Source: Macrobrachium rosenbergii
Lineage: Eukaryota > Arthropoda > Malacostraca > Decapoda > Palaemonidae
Direction: 5' to 3'
Assembly (NCBI RefSeq): GCF_040412425.1
Contig: NC_089763.1
Span: 48,817,280 to 48,881,279, forward strand
Length of the DNA stretch: 64,000 bases
Shown here: piece after piece, positions 34,851 to 47,028 of the stretch
Layout of the letters: each line of letters begins with the position of its first letter
How positions within the stretch are numbered: position 1 is the stretch's first letter
Program-made: the position numbers and the translations under genes
The notes under the pieces: model-generated
The model's input: only the letters and a program-made list of their open reading frames with translations
Told to the model about the DNA's origin: nothing
The model's database searches: none

Positions 34851-36560
34851 CGTCACTAACCAGCCCCACGGCAAGAGCCTAATAATGGTAAATACCATAA
34901 ACCTGTAAACATAACGTAAGATTTGAGAAATGAAAGTCGATACTCGCTATAAGCCGTCGTTTACCAATCGGCAAGCAAGCAATTTACCTGTGATCACGGT
35001 TGTTCCACTAATTCAAACAATATGTTGTAACTTCGTGATGTTTCTTAGCAGGTACTTAAGTCATTGTTACCTTATTTACAGAATAATAGCTGGATTAAGT
35101 TGCAAATTCGCGATACTGATTCAGCAAGGACTTGGTCGATGAAGACCAATGTTTCAAGATAGAGAAACGGTAAATAAACCTAAATTTTTCGTGGATTTTT
35201 AGACACTGGTGATGACATTTAAGAACCGTGTCATCTTAAGCCTAGCTATTCGATTCCCATCATTTGAATTTTATATCATTCTTGGATAATAGTTTTGCTT
35301 TCAACTGCCCTTATCGCACTTTTCAGTTTAAAAGTTCAGAGCACAATAAATCGAGATAATTGGCTATTTGCCTCATTGTAAAGGACTGTGAAAAGTCGTT
35401 CGAGTTGATTTAAAGAGTTCAGAGGCCCACATCAGGCATCTTACCATCTTCAGCACATTACCACACTTAGGAGAAAAATTATGCCGTGGCCCCTAAACCC
35501 CAGCTACGTTGAAGGGCCTCAGAATTTTCGCAGAAATTTGGAAAGTTATTTTTTAAAAGGTAAGCATATATAGGGACTGTTCAATTTCGAAGGACTCCCA
35601 AATCTACAAACATGTTCAAAAAGTTACTAAATTCTAGATTTTCTTACCACAATACTCCTTTTGGTGGGCATTTTGAAGATGACCATTGTTCCTTCTATGC
35701 CCAACGTCTACAAAGACTTCTCAATCTATAAAAATATTTAGAAAACTTGTAAAAGTATAGATTTCGTGACCACAACGTTTCGGCCGTAAGTCACTTTATG
35801 GGTAACATCCAAAACAAAATAAACGTTATGTTTATGGTATTTAATGTTATGTTTATGGTATTTACCATTATTATTTCATTTTTACGTTAATTCCCAAGGG
35901 GCTGGTACTAAACACAGCGCTCACCTTATTTTATGCACGTAAACGTCTTACGGCCTAAATGACTTTCGGACCAATCGAAACGACCCACTCAATGCGGTTG
36001 GCCTACCCCTTTCAAAAGACATTTGCAAGATAACCAGTAATTATTCAAAACTCCAGAATCTACAAAATAACAAATAGGAAAGGAAAAAGCATCTTGAAAT
36101 GCCTTGATCTTACCAGACGCCTTTTCTTAATTCCGTAAGATCCTGTTTACGATACCACCCACTCACCTTAGTGTTTAGAACTACACTGAGTCTTCCAGGG
36201 CACTAGGGATAGGAATTTCTTGACCAATCAGAGGCCTACACCACACCCAATGTTTCTATCACCCCCTTTCATTGGCTGAAAGCTTTGGCTTTTCGCAAAG
36301 CGTCTTCGGAAATGATTTCTCCTTGGCTGGTTGAGACGAAAGTCCATTTTCAGAATATACTTTTGTAAATATCCTTATTACCTTCAGTTTTAAGTAAAAA
36401 AGGGGAACTGAGAGGTAAATACATGGGTAAAAATAGGGTGAATAAAATTACTTAGAAAAGGAGAAGTTAAAATGTAAGAAAACGCAAACAACTGTGTCCC
36501 AGATAAACAAACACTTTGGCCAACGATTTTCAGTTGTTCAGTGTAACCTTACAAACGCAA

Positions 36561-36564
<4 letters not shown>
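34851..36564. other. No gene recognised; two small direct duplications
   Basis: 35601-35665 and 35716-35780 share a 'gact(t/c)c..aatcta.aaa.at' to 'tagattt.ccacaa' framework. At 35826-35868 gttatgtttatggtattta is doubled. The rest is unassigned. Confidence 0.4.

Positions 36565-36601
<37 letters not shown>
36565..36601. repeat. (CT)n microsatellite
   Basis: About 18 CT units. Confidence 0.95.
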
Positions 36602-36605
<4 letters not shown>

Positions 36606-37198
36606 GACGGTGCTTCAAGTCAAACATGATTTACAGTAATTTCTGGCATGTTATAAGTAAGTAAAAACCCATGTTGCAGATATCAGAAATGTGCATATTC
36701 ACGTCCCATAACTTTTTTTTTTACATATTTTCCTTTTCTAATATATTACATGCAAACGAACACAAGGTTAGGTTTACGATTTATGAAAAGCATCTTTTAT
36801 AAATCTAAATACAATAATTATTAAAGTATGCAAATCTTCAGCTTTTAGTCAAAAAGCAAAATGAGCTTTGAAAATCTCTATGGATATCAAAGCATCCAAT
36901 GTTGGTCATATTTATATTTGTTTACGCTGAAGATCTAAAAGAAATCGTTCCGTTTGACTTAAAGAAAACGAATTTTCATAGTAAACCCTTTCTAATATTA
37001 TTAGAGCCTAAACTCTTACATTTACTTTGCGCGAAGAACATTTTTCTGTATCGGTTATTTCTTCAACTTTTCAAACCTAAGATGGCATAAATATTATTAT
37101 TCTAAGTAATACAACAAACTGGTCAGGAAGTGGCTGTAAGAATTATATAAAATATATTTAAACATGGCTATTAAGTTTAACCTTTCTAAAGAACACGA

Positions 37199-37199
<1 letters not shown>
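36602..37199. other. No gene recognised
   Basis: AT-rich. The 63-codon frame at 36899-37090 has no motif. Confidence 0.35.

Positions 37200-37258
<59 letters not shown>
37200..37258. repeat. (TTA)n microsatellite
   Basis: About 20 units. Complementary to the AAT tract 70 bases downstream. Confidence 0.95.
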
Positions 37259-37264
37259 TGGAAG

Positions 37265-37321
37265 CTTGAATTTTAAGCCAATGTTCCCTGTTGGCTTGTT
37301 CCATATGAATAGAATTCATCT

Positions 37322-37325
<4 letters not shown>
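37265..37325 (+). mobile_element. 3' tail of a TAA-tailed non-LTR element, copy 2
   Basis: gaattttaagccaatg and gttggcttgttccatatgaa, then atagaattcat, directly before an AAT tract. Matches 59175-59233 nearly base for base and 9150-9210 less closely. Confidence 0.6.

Positions 37326-37414
<89 letters not shown>
37326..37414. repeat. (AAT)n microsatellite
   Basis: About 29 units directly following the LINE-like tail. Probably grew from its TAA tail. Confidence 0.95.
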
Positions 37415-37415
<1 letters not shown>

Positions 37416-37430
37416 GTGGAAAGACGAGCT

Positions 37431-37516
37431 CCAGAAGAAGAAGAAGAAGAAGAAGAAGAAGAAAAAGAAAAGAAGAAGAAGAAGAAGAAGAAGAAGAAGA
37501 AGAAGAAGAAGAAGAA
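37431..37516. repeat. (GAA)n microsatellite, interrupted
   Basis: GAA units with one aaaaagaaaag interruption near 37462. Purine-only strand. Confidence 0.9.
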
Positions 37517-37944
37517 ATAATAAAAATATAGCGAAAGAAAGCTTTTCAAATCAAACTTAAAGTTTTTAAAGTGTCAGGTACAAGGACGTAATGAATGCAC
37601 CAGTAAATATCAGTTATTATCAATCAGTCTTAGATCAAGCCTTCGTTGGCTAGAATTGCAGCAGCAACTTCACTTTTATGTTTATAATCTGCGTTTTCTG
37701 GTATATATATTTACTGATGTATTCATTATGTTCTTGTGCCTTATAATTTAATTCTAAATTTGATTTAACAAGTTTCATTTCCCTTTATTCCTTCATTGAT
37801 TTGATTACACTTCTTAGCCATCTGTAAAGTAAATTTCTTATCATTTTTACAGTTACTGTCTGACCAGTTTGTTGTATTTCCATAGAATACAACAAATGAC
37901 TTTACCCTACTAGTGTTGGGTCAGTACTGAACTGGAATGATATT
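37517..37944. other. No gene recognised
   Basis: AT-rich single-copy-looking sequence. Confidence 0.3.
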
Positions 37945-38310
37945 GTTGCTGCTATTGCAGATTAAGGGGCCTTATGCCAAGCACGTACTCTTAAGATTGG
38001 AGTGATCCTTAAGTGAAGTTTGAATCCGAGGAAGAGAGGACGCGTTTGTGTAAAGAAAATAAACGTTTGTTGTAAGAGACACGTTTTCGATGAGAATAAA
38101 TATGAAACTCTACGGTAATCGCACGCCACGTTTCACTAACAACGCAACTGGCAGTGAGATCGCTGGTTAGATAGTTTTGCGGGAGAGGTGCGAAATAATG
38201 AGCAGGAAGACAAGTACTGCTAGTTTATTGATTGTTGTTGTTGTTTCAGATTTAGCTGGCCTTGTGCCAGCACGGGCTCTTGCTCCTAGAGCAGCCCGTA
38301 ACTCTATGTA
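37945..38310 (+). mobile_element. Two copies of a 'gcca(a)gcacg' SINE-like head
   Basis: gttgctgctattgcagatta, then ggggccttatgccaagcacg, at 37945-38000 resembles gttgttgttgtttcagattt, then agctggccttgtgccagcac, at 38229-38280, followed by gctcttgctcctagagcagc. I associate the second phrase with decapod dispersed repeats. Element ends are not defined. Confidence 0.45.
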
Positions 38311-38972
38311 GATGATGAGTCTGTGAGATGGGTAGGTTAGATGAAAACTTTATTATGGTGCATGAAAGTGATTTTGGTGAGGGTTAGCTTATTCATGAAG
38401 CGAGCTGCTTATAAAGCGGCGTGCGGACGTCTGCGTAATTCGCAGAGACCGCGGGTACAAAGATTTACAGGTGACCTGAGGTCAAACTAATTCTTTACAA
38501 AAACAGGACAGGTTCATGCAGAAAACATAGTGATCAATGATGTCTGCTGCGTAACATAAATACTTCGTTACATGTACATAAAGCATGATCATTTGGAAAG
38601 ACAATAAAATATACAATTTACAATTATGGTCTATGTGAAGGTACCGCAGAAAACGGGATGTTCACTATAGAGAATGCGTTGAAGCGGGGACTTTACAGTT
38701 TCGGTTGTTAAGTCATACAAGACCTTGAAGGAAAGATTATAAGAAATTAAGTTGACAGGATATAGGCTTGAAGCGGAAAGGTAATTCTAGTATCAAAGTT
38801 AAGAGGAAACTGGAGCAACAGATGATGAGCTTCGGTCTGAGTAGCAGATAGCTGAAAAAGGAAAAGAAAGGTCATAGTCAATAACAAAGATAAATAATGT
38901 GAAAGATATACCTTTTCTCCTTTCTGTTACTGTCATCATGCCCTCCAAAATAGACGAAAGCCCAGTGTCTTG
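38311..38972. other. No gene recognised
   Basis: Mixed composition. No frame or repeat recognised. Confidence 0.3.
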
Positions 38973-39180
<208 letters not shown>

Positions 39181-39279
39181 CCTAAATTTGCCTGTAACCT
39201 AAAAAGTGAGTAACTTTAAGTAAAGGACACCTTTAGATCATTTTACTTCATTTCCCGTATTTTCTGGATCCCTTAATCT

Positions 39280-39355
39280 TGTTGTCCAACTCCCTCTCTT
39301 CACTGTCGTAAATGCCCCAGTGCTAGGCTTGACAGCCTAAATTTCATGAATCAAT
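39280..39355 (+). mobile_element. Fragment of another SINE-like 3' end
   Basis: ctcttcactgtcgtaaatgc, cccagtgctaggcttg, agcctaaatttcatgaatca and an aatcaatc-like tail. Related in style, not identical, to the end block of family A. Confidence 0.4.
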
Positions 39356-39873
39356 CAAAATCAACCGAATATCGCATAAAAGAGAGTATCACCTTATCTT
39401 GGAAGCCCTGTCACCTAAGGAAGGTATGACTAAGAGCAAGTGGCTAATTAACGGCAGGTGAATGCTTCTCTTATCGCGAGTCGCTACGGCTGAGCGCTTA
39501 GGTCAGAAAAACTCCCAAGAACGGAGAAAGCAAGAAAAAGGAAAAAAAGAAAGGAGAAGGGTTGAGAGGGCAAAGGAAAGTTGTTATAATAATGATGAAA
39601 CGTAGAAACTTGAAGAAAATGACGAAGCCTTTTAGTTTAGGGAAAGGAAACCACTGATTTTCATGAAAAAGGGAAACTCTTATCCGAGTCTATGTCGCTT
39701 CAAACAGCTCAGCATTGTAGAAGCCTGGCACAGACCCCTGGACTCGGTCTGCCCGATCGGAATGAGTTCAATTGCTGGTTCGGTGCATCATATTGAAATT
39801 ACTTGTGGTATTAAACTATAGTTATTTTTATCACTGAAATTTCGTACTGCCTCGGCCGACCAGGTAACATCCA

Positions 39874-39875
<2 letters not shown>

Positions 39876-39931
<56 letters not shown>
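39876..39931. repeat. (CT)n microsatellite
   Basis: About 28 units. The minus-strand RERERE frame across it is an artefact. Confidence 0.95.
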
Positions 39932-39932
<1 letters not shown>

Positions 39933-42370
39933 GGAATGTCATCTGTTGGTAGGCCTGATACCCTGGAGGTAATCTGGTCATCAAAGAAGAAACCATTTTA
40001 TTTTTATAGCAAATCAAAGCCTAAATTCCTGATCATTACATATAAAGGATACATGTAATGAAATGATAAGCATTCGCCTAAAATTTACGCTTAAGCAGGA
40101 GGCATTGGGAAGAGAATAAAATGTTTGTTGAAAACATTTTATTCCATTCACAGTTACTTCTGGTATCGTCTCTTGGCCGTGAAGGATGCATGCATACCAA
40201 CATGAAAAGAAACTGTAGCATGTCATAAGAGAATAGTGATTAAATATTCTTATCATGAATCACAGGAGGAATATTAATTTTGTGGTTATTCTAGGATTTT
40301 CGGTTCTATAAACTGCACATGATGCTACATATTGCCCGAAGTTCCTCTAGCTTAAGGTGGTTAAATGCTGGTACTCATGACTTTTCAGTGGCCAACGAGA
40401 GTAAACACTGTGATTCTTTTAAATTCAGTTTTGATCAAGGTTTTACAGATTTAGAGACGCAAAAGGGGAAAACTTAGCTTCATATAATAACACGTTCAGT
40501 AAAAATGGTTTTGCATTATTAATATTCCTTGAGTAAGCAAAAATCAAAAGAAATTAAATAACTTAAAGGAAATATCCGTTTTAAATCCGGCGGGTATCTA
40601 GCAGTCAGAATAGGCAACTTTAATCACTGAGGTGACATGGAAAACGTCGAATAGCGCCAAAGTTATTTGTTATTATAATGAGATATTATTCATGTCCACC
40701 GAAATGATATTTCCCGATTCTTATAAGTGAATAATATCCAATTTATCCACTGAATAAAAAGCTCTATGTGAAAGTGGTCGGTGGTCATTCAGTTTCTTAC
40801 TTCGATGAAAGGTGCCATTTTACTCACAGATTCATGTATCTATTACAGTTCTATCCCATATGACGACCATATGACACTATAATCTGATTACAGCAGTTTC
40901 TGAAAAAGATTGTTAGTTGGTAAAGTTACGAGAATATTAACATAAAACCTAAAGGAATGTCAGTGCTACAGCCACGTCACCCTTGCGGTCGGTGATGCAA
41001 ACCTTTACAAACTTTAAAAAGGGTTACCTGAGGAACAGCGTAACCTTATATTGTTATCAAGATTTAGAATTGCTGAATAAAGAAAAGAATATTTCTGAAT
41101 ATATGATCTGACCTTGTAATAGCTGTATATTTATCCTTAATGGTACTATGTATATTGAAATTACGTTGGTAATTCTAGTTTCTCGTTCACCTTCAGGCCC
41201 GCCCCTTTATGGGATGCCAGAACTCACGTCGTGAATTTCCTTGTGAACTCTTTAATATTGTTTTCAGTACGTCTTAAGTAGACATTAATGTCTGACAAAT
41301 ACATCTTTGTTTTAATTAAAGTCATCATCGTATTATGTATCTGGAAATTTTCTATAGCTTTAGGATGATACAGCACAATGGGTTTTCGTTTGAATACCTG
41401 TGATTCTCAGGGTGATAATAGATGGCGTTAGTAGTCCCATTTTCCGGTAAAATAACTGGACAAATTCAGTTTTGAGCAATGAGTAATGACCTTCGCTCCC
41501 ATTGGTCGTCTAAGACAACAGGTAACACGAGAATAACTCTAATGACGTTGGTTAATGGTCCTAACTCTAGTTTCCGAACAAACGACAACAGCGGAGAGGT
41601 ATATTTTTTCATTCGATAAAAAGAATTAAATATGAACTTATAACAGATAAAAAGAATTAAATATGAACTTATAATATGAATTTTTGAGCTTTTAATATTT
41701 CAGACAATAAAAATTTTATGAAAAAATGAGGGGTGTGTTAAATAGGATCGTGTAGATTTTATCTGTTTCACTATCATGGAATAATGAATAATTTTGAGCT
41801 TGCACAAAATGTTAATATTTCCCAAAATTGTTCAACTGAAGTTAATTAACAAAGAAGAAGAATATACTACAAGTTGATAAGAAAAAATCCTAATTAATGC
41901 ATTTTCTGCCTTATTTCAGTGTGTTAAATAGGATATTGCTCCTCTCAAGTCTGGTAAAATTATTCAAAGCATGTCACATTCAGGACGCAGGCTTTAGAGA
42001 GAAGGAGGTAAATAATTAATAATCATTATCATTAAGTCTGTGTTTTTTTGATTTAAAATAGTGAATAATAATAATTAATAATACACAGTTAAAAAACTAA
42101 TTTCTAAATTAAAATAATATACCAGCACAAAAACCAAGATTCGTTCAGAAAGGAAGGACTTGACTTTACATTAAGAAACAATTGTATATCTAAATATTTT
42201 AGGATTTGATGTAAAAAAATGTTAAGGTAAAGGATAAATAACAAAAATGTTAGACAGATGACAAAAAGGAAACGCTGAAGGACGTCGAGAATTATCCATA
42301 AAAATCAAACTGTTTCGAAATGCGTATAAATATTTTCTCTGTTCCGTATTTAGAAAAGGAAGCGAGCCAT
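39932..42370. other. No gene recognised; one 30-base duplication
   Basis: AT-rich. At about 41615-41675 the phrase gataaaaagaattaaatatg, followed by aacttata, is doubled. No splice-bounded frame recognised. Confidence 0.35.
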
Positions 42371-42630
42371 GAAACAGAGAGAGAGAGAGAGGAATTTTCC
42401 AACTCTTGTCCGAATCTCAGAGGGCAAAGTGGAACTTGAAATTGGGTTCCAAGTGAATAGTGAGAAGTGGATTATTTCCTTTGAAGACAAGACTGTGTGC
42501 GATTCTGCGACCCAATGAAGATTCTTGGCAATACTGACGTTGTTCTTTGTCGTATCAGATGGAAGTGTCTTGAATTTCTGCCCTTCCTTTAGTGGATGAA
42601 TAGAAACACAAGAAATCAGTCGTCCCCAGG

Positions 42631-42662
<32 letters not shown>

Positions 42663-42800
42663 AAGAGAGAGAGAGAGAGGGGGTACGACCACACTACTAC
42701 CTGATTTGAAACCCGTTTCTGAAGTAACGGCAAATAACAGAAGGAACACAGATAATCGGGGTCGCTAAACACTAACGGGAGAGAGAGAGAGAGAGAGTAA
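42371..42800. repeat. Short (GA)n and (GT)n tracts around unassigned sequence
   Basis: (GA)n at 42377-42391 and 42779-42797, compound (GT)n(GA)n at 42631-42680. The minus-strand 152-codon frame passes through all three tracts and is not supported as a gene. Confidence 0.75.
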
Positions 42801-42889
42801 GCAACCAACCAGCGACGAACGCCAGCGAGAGAAGGAGCGAGAAAGAAGACGAATAACCAGCAACGTAACTGAGCTAGCTAGTACATAGG

Positions 42890-42960
42890 TGTGGGGCCGG
42901 GGGCCGGTGGGGGTAAGAGGGGGGGCTACCAGAAGAAACCCCTCTCCCCACTCTCCGATC
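42890..42960. other. G-rich block with quadruplex potential
   Basis: ggggccgggggccggtgggg followed by gtaagagggggggc has six or more runs of three to seven G within about 40 bases, in an AT-rich setting. Confidence 0.55.
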
Positions 42961-43303
42961 AACACAACCAAAGAAGGCATTCCCATCGTCTCAGAATACA
43001 GTCTTCACAGCAAGACCACCAGAAATTGATTAAAACCTGAAACACATAAAACTAAAACCGACAGAAAAGATTTGGATTATTACGAAGACCACTGAATGAC
43101 AGGAAATCGTCCAGTGTCTTTGCACATCATTTCCAAACAAATACTTCCCTTTCATTATGTCCGTTCAGCCTGACTAAAAGTGGATTTTGGTGGGGTTTAC
43201 AAAGCTCTGCAATTTCTCGAAATAATTTAGACGTTTTCATCTTTCTTAATGGGACAGGAGAGCTTAAGTATTTGAGAATAATGATGCTTAATCTATAACA
43301 ATT
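42961..43303. other. No gene recognised
   Basis: Mixed composition. Minus-strand frame 43127-43402 crosses the ATT tract and is not supported. Confidence 0.3.
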
Positions 43304-43305
43304 TC

Positions 43306-43347
<42 letters not shown>
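43304..43347. repeat. (ATT)n microsatellite
   Basis: About 14 units, directly abutting the inverted repeat at 43349. Confidence 0.95.
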
Positions 43348-43348
<1 letters not shown>

Positions 43349-43484
43349 GTTGTTTCCACTGCATTTAATTTGTATAGTCTCCTCTGTTCGTCTTACAATC
43401 ATTTCATCAGCATGTAGTTGGTATTTTAGATTGTAAGACGAATAGAGAAGACTCGATACAAATCAAATGTGGTAGAACTAGTTG
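43349..43484. repeat. Inverted repeat, arms about 52-56 bases
   Basis: Arms 43349-43400 and 43429-43484 pair with few mismatches (cgtcttacaatc with gattgtaagacg at the base of a 28-base loop). Read on the minus strand, the left arm followed by the tract looks like a LINE 3' end with a TAA tail. Confidence 0.75.
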
Positions 43485-43721
43485 TTTTTTTCAACGCTAC
43501 TGCCCTCAGAGATGGTCTTCTCCCTAATTATGATCATTATTATAATAACAATTATTATTATTGTTACAGTAGCAAAAACTAAGATACTGTTGCAAAGTGT
43601 AAAAATATTTCAAGTAATACTTGAATTCTGAATACTTATTTATGATACAAATCACACTATGAAAATATAAAAGTTTTATCAGTTACACAGCTATCAAACT
43701 TTGTCAAGGTTTTAACAAAAG

Positions 43722-43724
<3 letters not shown>

Positions 43725-43786
<62 letters not shown>

Positions 43787-43841
43787 AATCGGGAAAGGCT
43801 TTCAGTTTACTTCTGCAGTCTTCAACACCCACAGCATAACT

Positions 43842-43922
<81 letters not shown>

Positions 43923-44047
43923 CAATGGACAGAGCCGTCACATTTATTTGAGAAACGTGATGAAATTTTTCGGAAAGGATGTGGGAACTGTGAGTCAAAA
44001 GATTATGAAGAACGGTCTAGATTGAGTGATAAAGGAGGAAATTAAGT

Positions 44048-44102
<55 letters not shown>
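43725..44102. repeat. Cluster of three (GA)n microsatellites
   Basis: Tracts at 43725-43782, 43848-43919 and 44051-44102, separated by about 65 and 130 bases of unrelated sequence. SLSLSL and RERERE frames are artefacts. Confidence 0.95.
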
Positions 44103-44105
<3 letters not shown>

Positions 44106-45467
44106 CAACTTCCTTATTATGATGATTGATAAACTCTATTGAGATAAAATAACAACTCTACATAACAATTTGTAGCAGATAAACAAATAAACATTAATCA
44201 GGAATAAAATAATGCAAGAAGAAATATGATATTTCTCTTTCAGAAATTATGACAACAAAAAACTGAAAAATGCCATATTTATCTTTCTTTTACGTCACTT
44301 AGATAAACGTTAAATTAACTTTCCTGCTTTTGTGAAGTATTCACTACCATATTTCTGTTAAAGGTAAAGTCACTAAATATGGCCCCATCAACTTGGCATT
44401 TGTTACTTGCCATCATAGGGTAAATCTATGATATAACTGAGTTAGATGGTTATGAATAAACGGCTGTTACCATTTCTGGCCAATTCGTGGAGGATGGAAT
44501 GTTCAGAATGCAAGATAAGATAAGAGGACTATATAATCTTAATAACACACACAAAAAAAGACAGTTTTTTTAAATAAACTTTTACTTCTACACTATATCT
44601 TGAACTTTTACTTTCGGCCATTCTACATACGTAATGTAGGCTATAGGCTTAAATCATGTTAATTAATTTCCCTCAACAAAATTTACCAAGTTTCTTCTGT
44701 CACACGAACTGATATGTTTGTATTCCGAAAATTCATTTTCCTGAGCACAACATGAACAAGCAATCTATTTGACCGACAACAAACAAACCCACGCCAGTAT
44801 CAGAAGCCCTAAAAGTGTAGAAAAAACCAGTTTCCAAGGTAAAAACAGGCGCGGAACTAATACTTAGAATTATCGCATTCTATTGTTATCGATGCAGCTA
44901 ATATCCCTCTAAAACTTTTGTCTAATTTTTAATGAATATTTAGGCATGTTTACAACGCTAATAATCCTTCGTGAAAGATAAGCCTATTGAAAGTAGATTT
45001 ATCTTTGTTACCCACTGAATAAGTTTTCTATAATAATGACCATTTTCATTGAATTGCGTCTGACTTTGTAACCTAGACTAGCATATTTTACTGAAGTGTC
45101 TGGCATATTTCATTAAGTTATTAGGAGCTTTTAATCAATTAAACATGTGCTTCAGATTAGGAAAATGTTACATCATATAAAGTTAATTTTTTCATGCTTC
45201 ACTACCGAGCTGCTTGGGAAGAAAAACTGTCAGGATTAAAAATGTTTGAACGCGGGATAAATAAATACAATTTCCACAGAATTGATCGCATTCTTTATTT
45301 AGATTTGTAAACTATCAGATAACAATTTGCTAATTTCAATGAATATGTCGCCAAGTTTAGAGCTGGCTTCATAAATATTGAGTAATGGCGATAAAATGCC
45401 GGCAACTGATTGGTTTACATTCAGCCCGGCTTATGACAAGTGTCTGCACAAAAGTGGTCCATGAGTA
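44103..45467. other. No gene recognised
   Basis: AT-rich without recognised frames or repeats. Confidence 0.35.
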
Positions 45468-45705
45468 GGCCTAAAAAGGTATTACAAGGATTGAGACATC
45501 CTTCTGCCAGCAACTATCCCTGTATACAGTATACCCATAGGTGTGGTAAGGTGTTTCAAGGTGTTAAAAGGACTGAGCCGCCCTTATGCCAGCAAGTGTC
45601 CCTGTATACAGTATGCCCATAAATGAGGCAAGGTGTTTCAAAGTGTTAAAAGGGCTGAGCCGCCTTAGGCTTGCAAGAATCATTTTATGCAGTAGACCCA
45701 TACAG
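45468..45705. repeat. 82-base tandem repeat, three units
   Basis: ggattgagacatccttctgc (45488), ggactgagccgcccttatgc (45570) and gggctgagccgccttaggct (45652) mark units that share 'ccctgtatacagtat.cccata' and 'aaggtgtttcaa.gtgttaaaa'. The third unit is the most diverged. Confidence 0.8.
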
Positions 45706-45709
45706 TAGG

Positions 45710-46006
45710 CAGTGGCGTCATTTCAGATTTTTCTTGGAGGGGGCAAGGGTTTAGAACTTGTGGTATGGGTGGGGCGGCGAGCAAAGTGAGCCTTATCAGC
45801 TGGGGGTAGGGACATTTTTGGAAATTGTTGCGCATCTTGAGGCCATATAAGAGCTGTATTGAGTTAATAAAGCAGCAAACAGGTGTTGTTGTTGTTGTTG
45901 TTATTATTATTACTATTATTATTATTTCAAAGGCTAGTGGGGCAAACCAGATGGGGGAGCCATCAGTGTCTTGAGGGGGCCATCCCCCAAACCCCCGACG
46001 CCCCTG
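45710..46006. mobile_element. hAT-like MITE
   Basis: Left end cagtggcgtc and right end gacgcccctg are imperfect terminal inverted repeats of hAT type, with 297 bases between the outer ends. Conserved subterminal text (ggagggggcaagg at the left, ccatcccccaaaccccc at the right) pairs as well. The interior carries a short TTG/TTA microsatellite (about 45891-45926). No transposase. No exact 8-base target duplication. Confidence 0.6.
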
Positions 46007-46988
46007 CCACAGGGTGGTAAGTTGTTGAAAGGGTTCAGAAAGTTTATGTGGAATTATAACCGAGAGTGAATTTTCTTAAACTACTACCGGGATAAGTATT
46101 TATCGTGATTATCATTCCTCTGAAGTAACTACTTGCCAGATGACTGTGCAGCTTGAAAGAAAATACTATTGCCACGTACACTCTAGATCAGTTCGAACCG
46201 ACTACGATCTGATCGTATCTTCAGACAAGTGAGTCTAATGCCCGCATATCAGTCAATAAAAAATCATGTCGAAGTGGGTTCCAACTGTCATTTTAACAAA
46301 ACAAGCTAAGCAAACGTGTATTTAATTACTGTGCTTAGCAGAGATAAAAATTTCCTTCAGGAATTCTTAAATAATGAATGCATACAATATTTCTTGTTTT
46401 TTTTTCCAAGTCTGTTGTGATTGGATCCAAATTTTCCTCTGATTAAACTTAACCGTGATCTCAGAACTGAATGCAGTCATCCATATGCTATACCATTCAT
46501 GTAAACTAGCAACAGCTGTCCTGGTGCGGCCATTATATGAAATAGAACAGGGTACTTTGTAACTGGCAACTCAAGTGGAGCAACTTGCATGAACTCCTGG
46601 CTTGTTAACCTGTCTTTGTAGGACTATTATCATATCATTAATTAAAGTCTTTGACTTATGACATGTCAGATACGTTATTTTTAAAACCAGACACCTTTCA
46701 CAACTACGCATTAAGAAAGGAATGTCGACAACAATCTTATTATTAAGGAAATCGAACTGCTGTAGGAGAGTTCCGATTCCATTTTACTAAGAAAAAATAA
46801 CTTTGTTGAAATTGGATCCTGATACGTTATTACTATGCAGTTTTTCTCTTCTTGTAATGAATGTATTTTAGTAATGATTTCTTCATCTTTTTACGACTAA
46901 AAGAAGATTATGTACAATAAACACGTAAGCTATTTATATGATTCAAAAGATGATTGAGAGGCTAAGCATTTTATCTGCACAAACACAT
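46007..46988. other. No gene recognised
   Basis: AT-rich single-copy-looking sequence. Confidence 0.3.
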
Positions 46989-47028
46989 ACACACACACAC
47001 ACACACACACACGTGTGTGCGTGTGTGT
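46989..47028. repeat. (AC)n followed by (GT)n palindrome
   Basis: An AC tract of about 11 units runs through acgtgtgtgcgtgtgtg, so the two halves pair. Confidence 0.9.

Noticed and set aside
37164..37549. Open frames with poly-Leu, poly-Asn and poly-Glu/Lys
   Set aside because: Translations of TTA, AAT and GAA microsatellites, with no non-repetitive coding context.
42350..42808. 152-codon minus-strand frame
   Set aside because: It runs through three GA/GT tracts that supply its Ser-Leu and His-Thr runs. The remaining segments have no motif.
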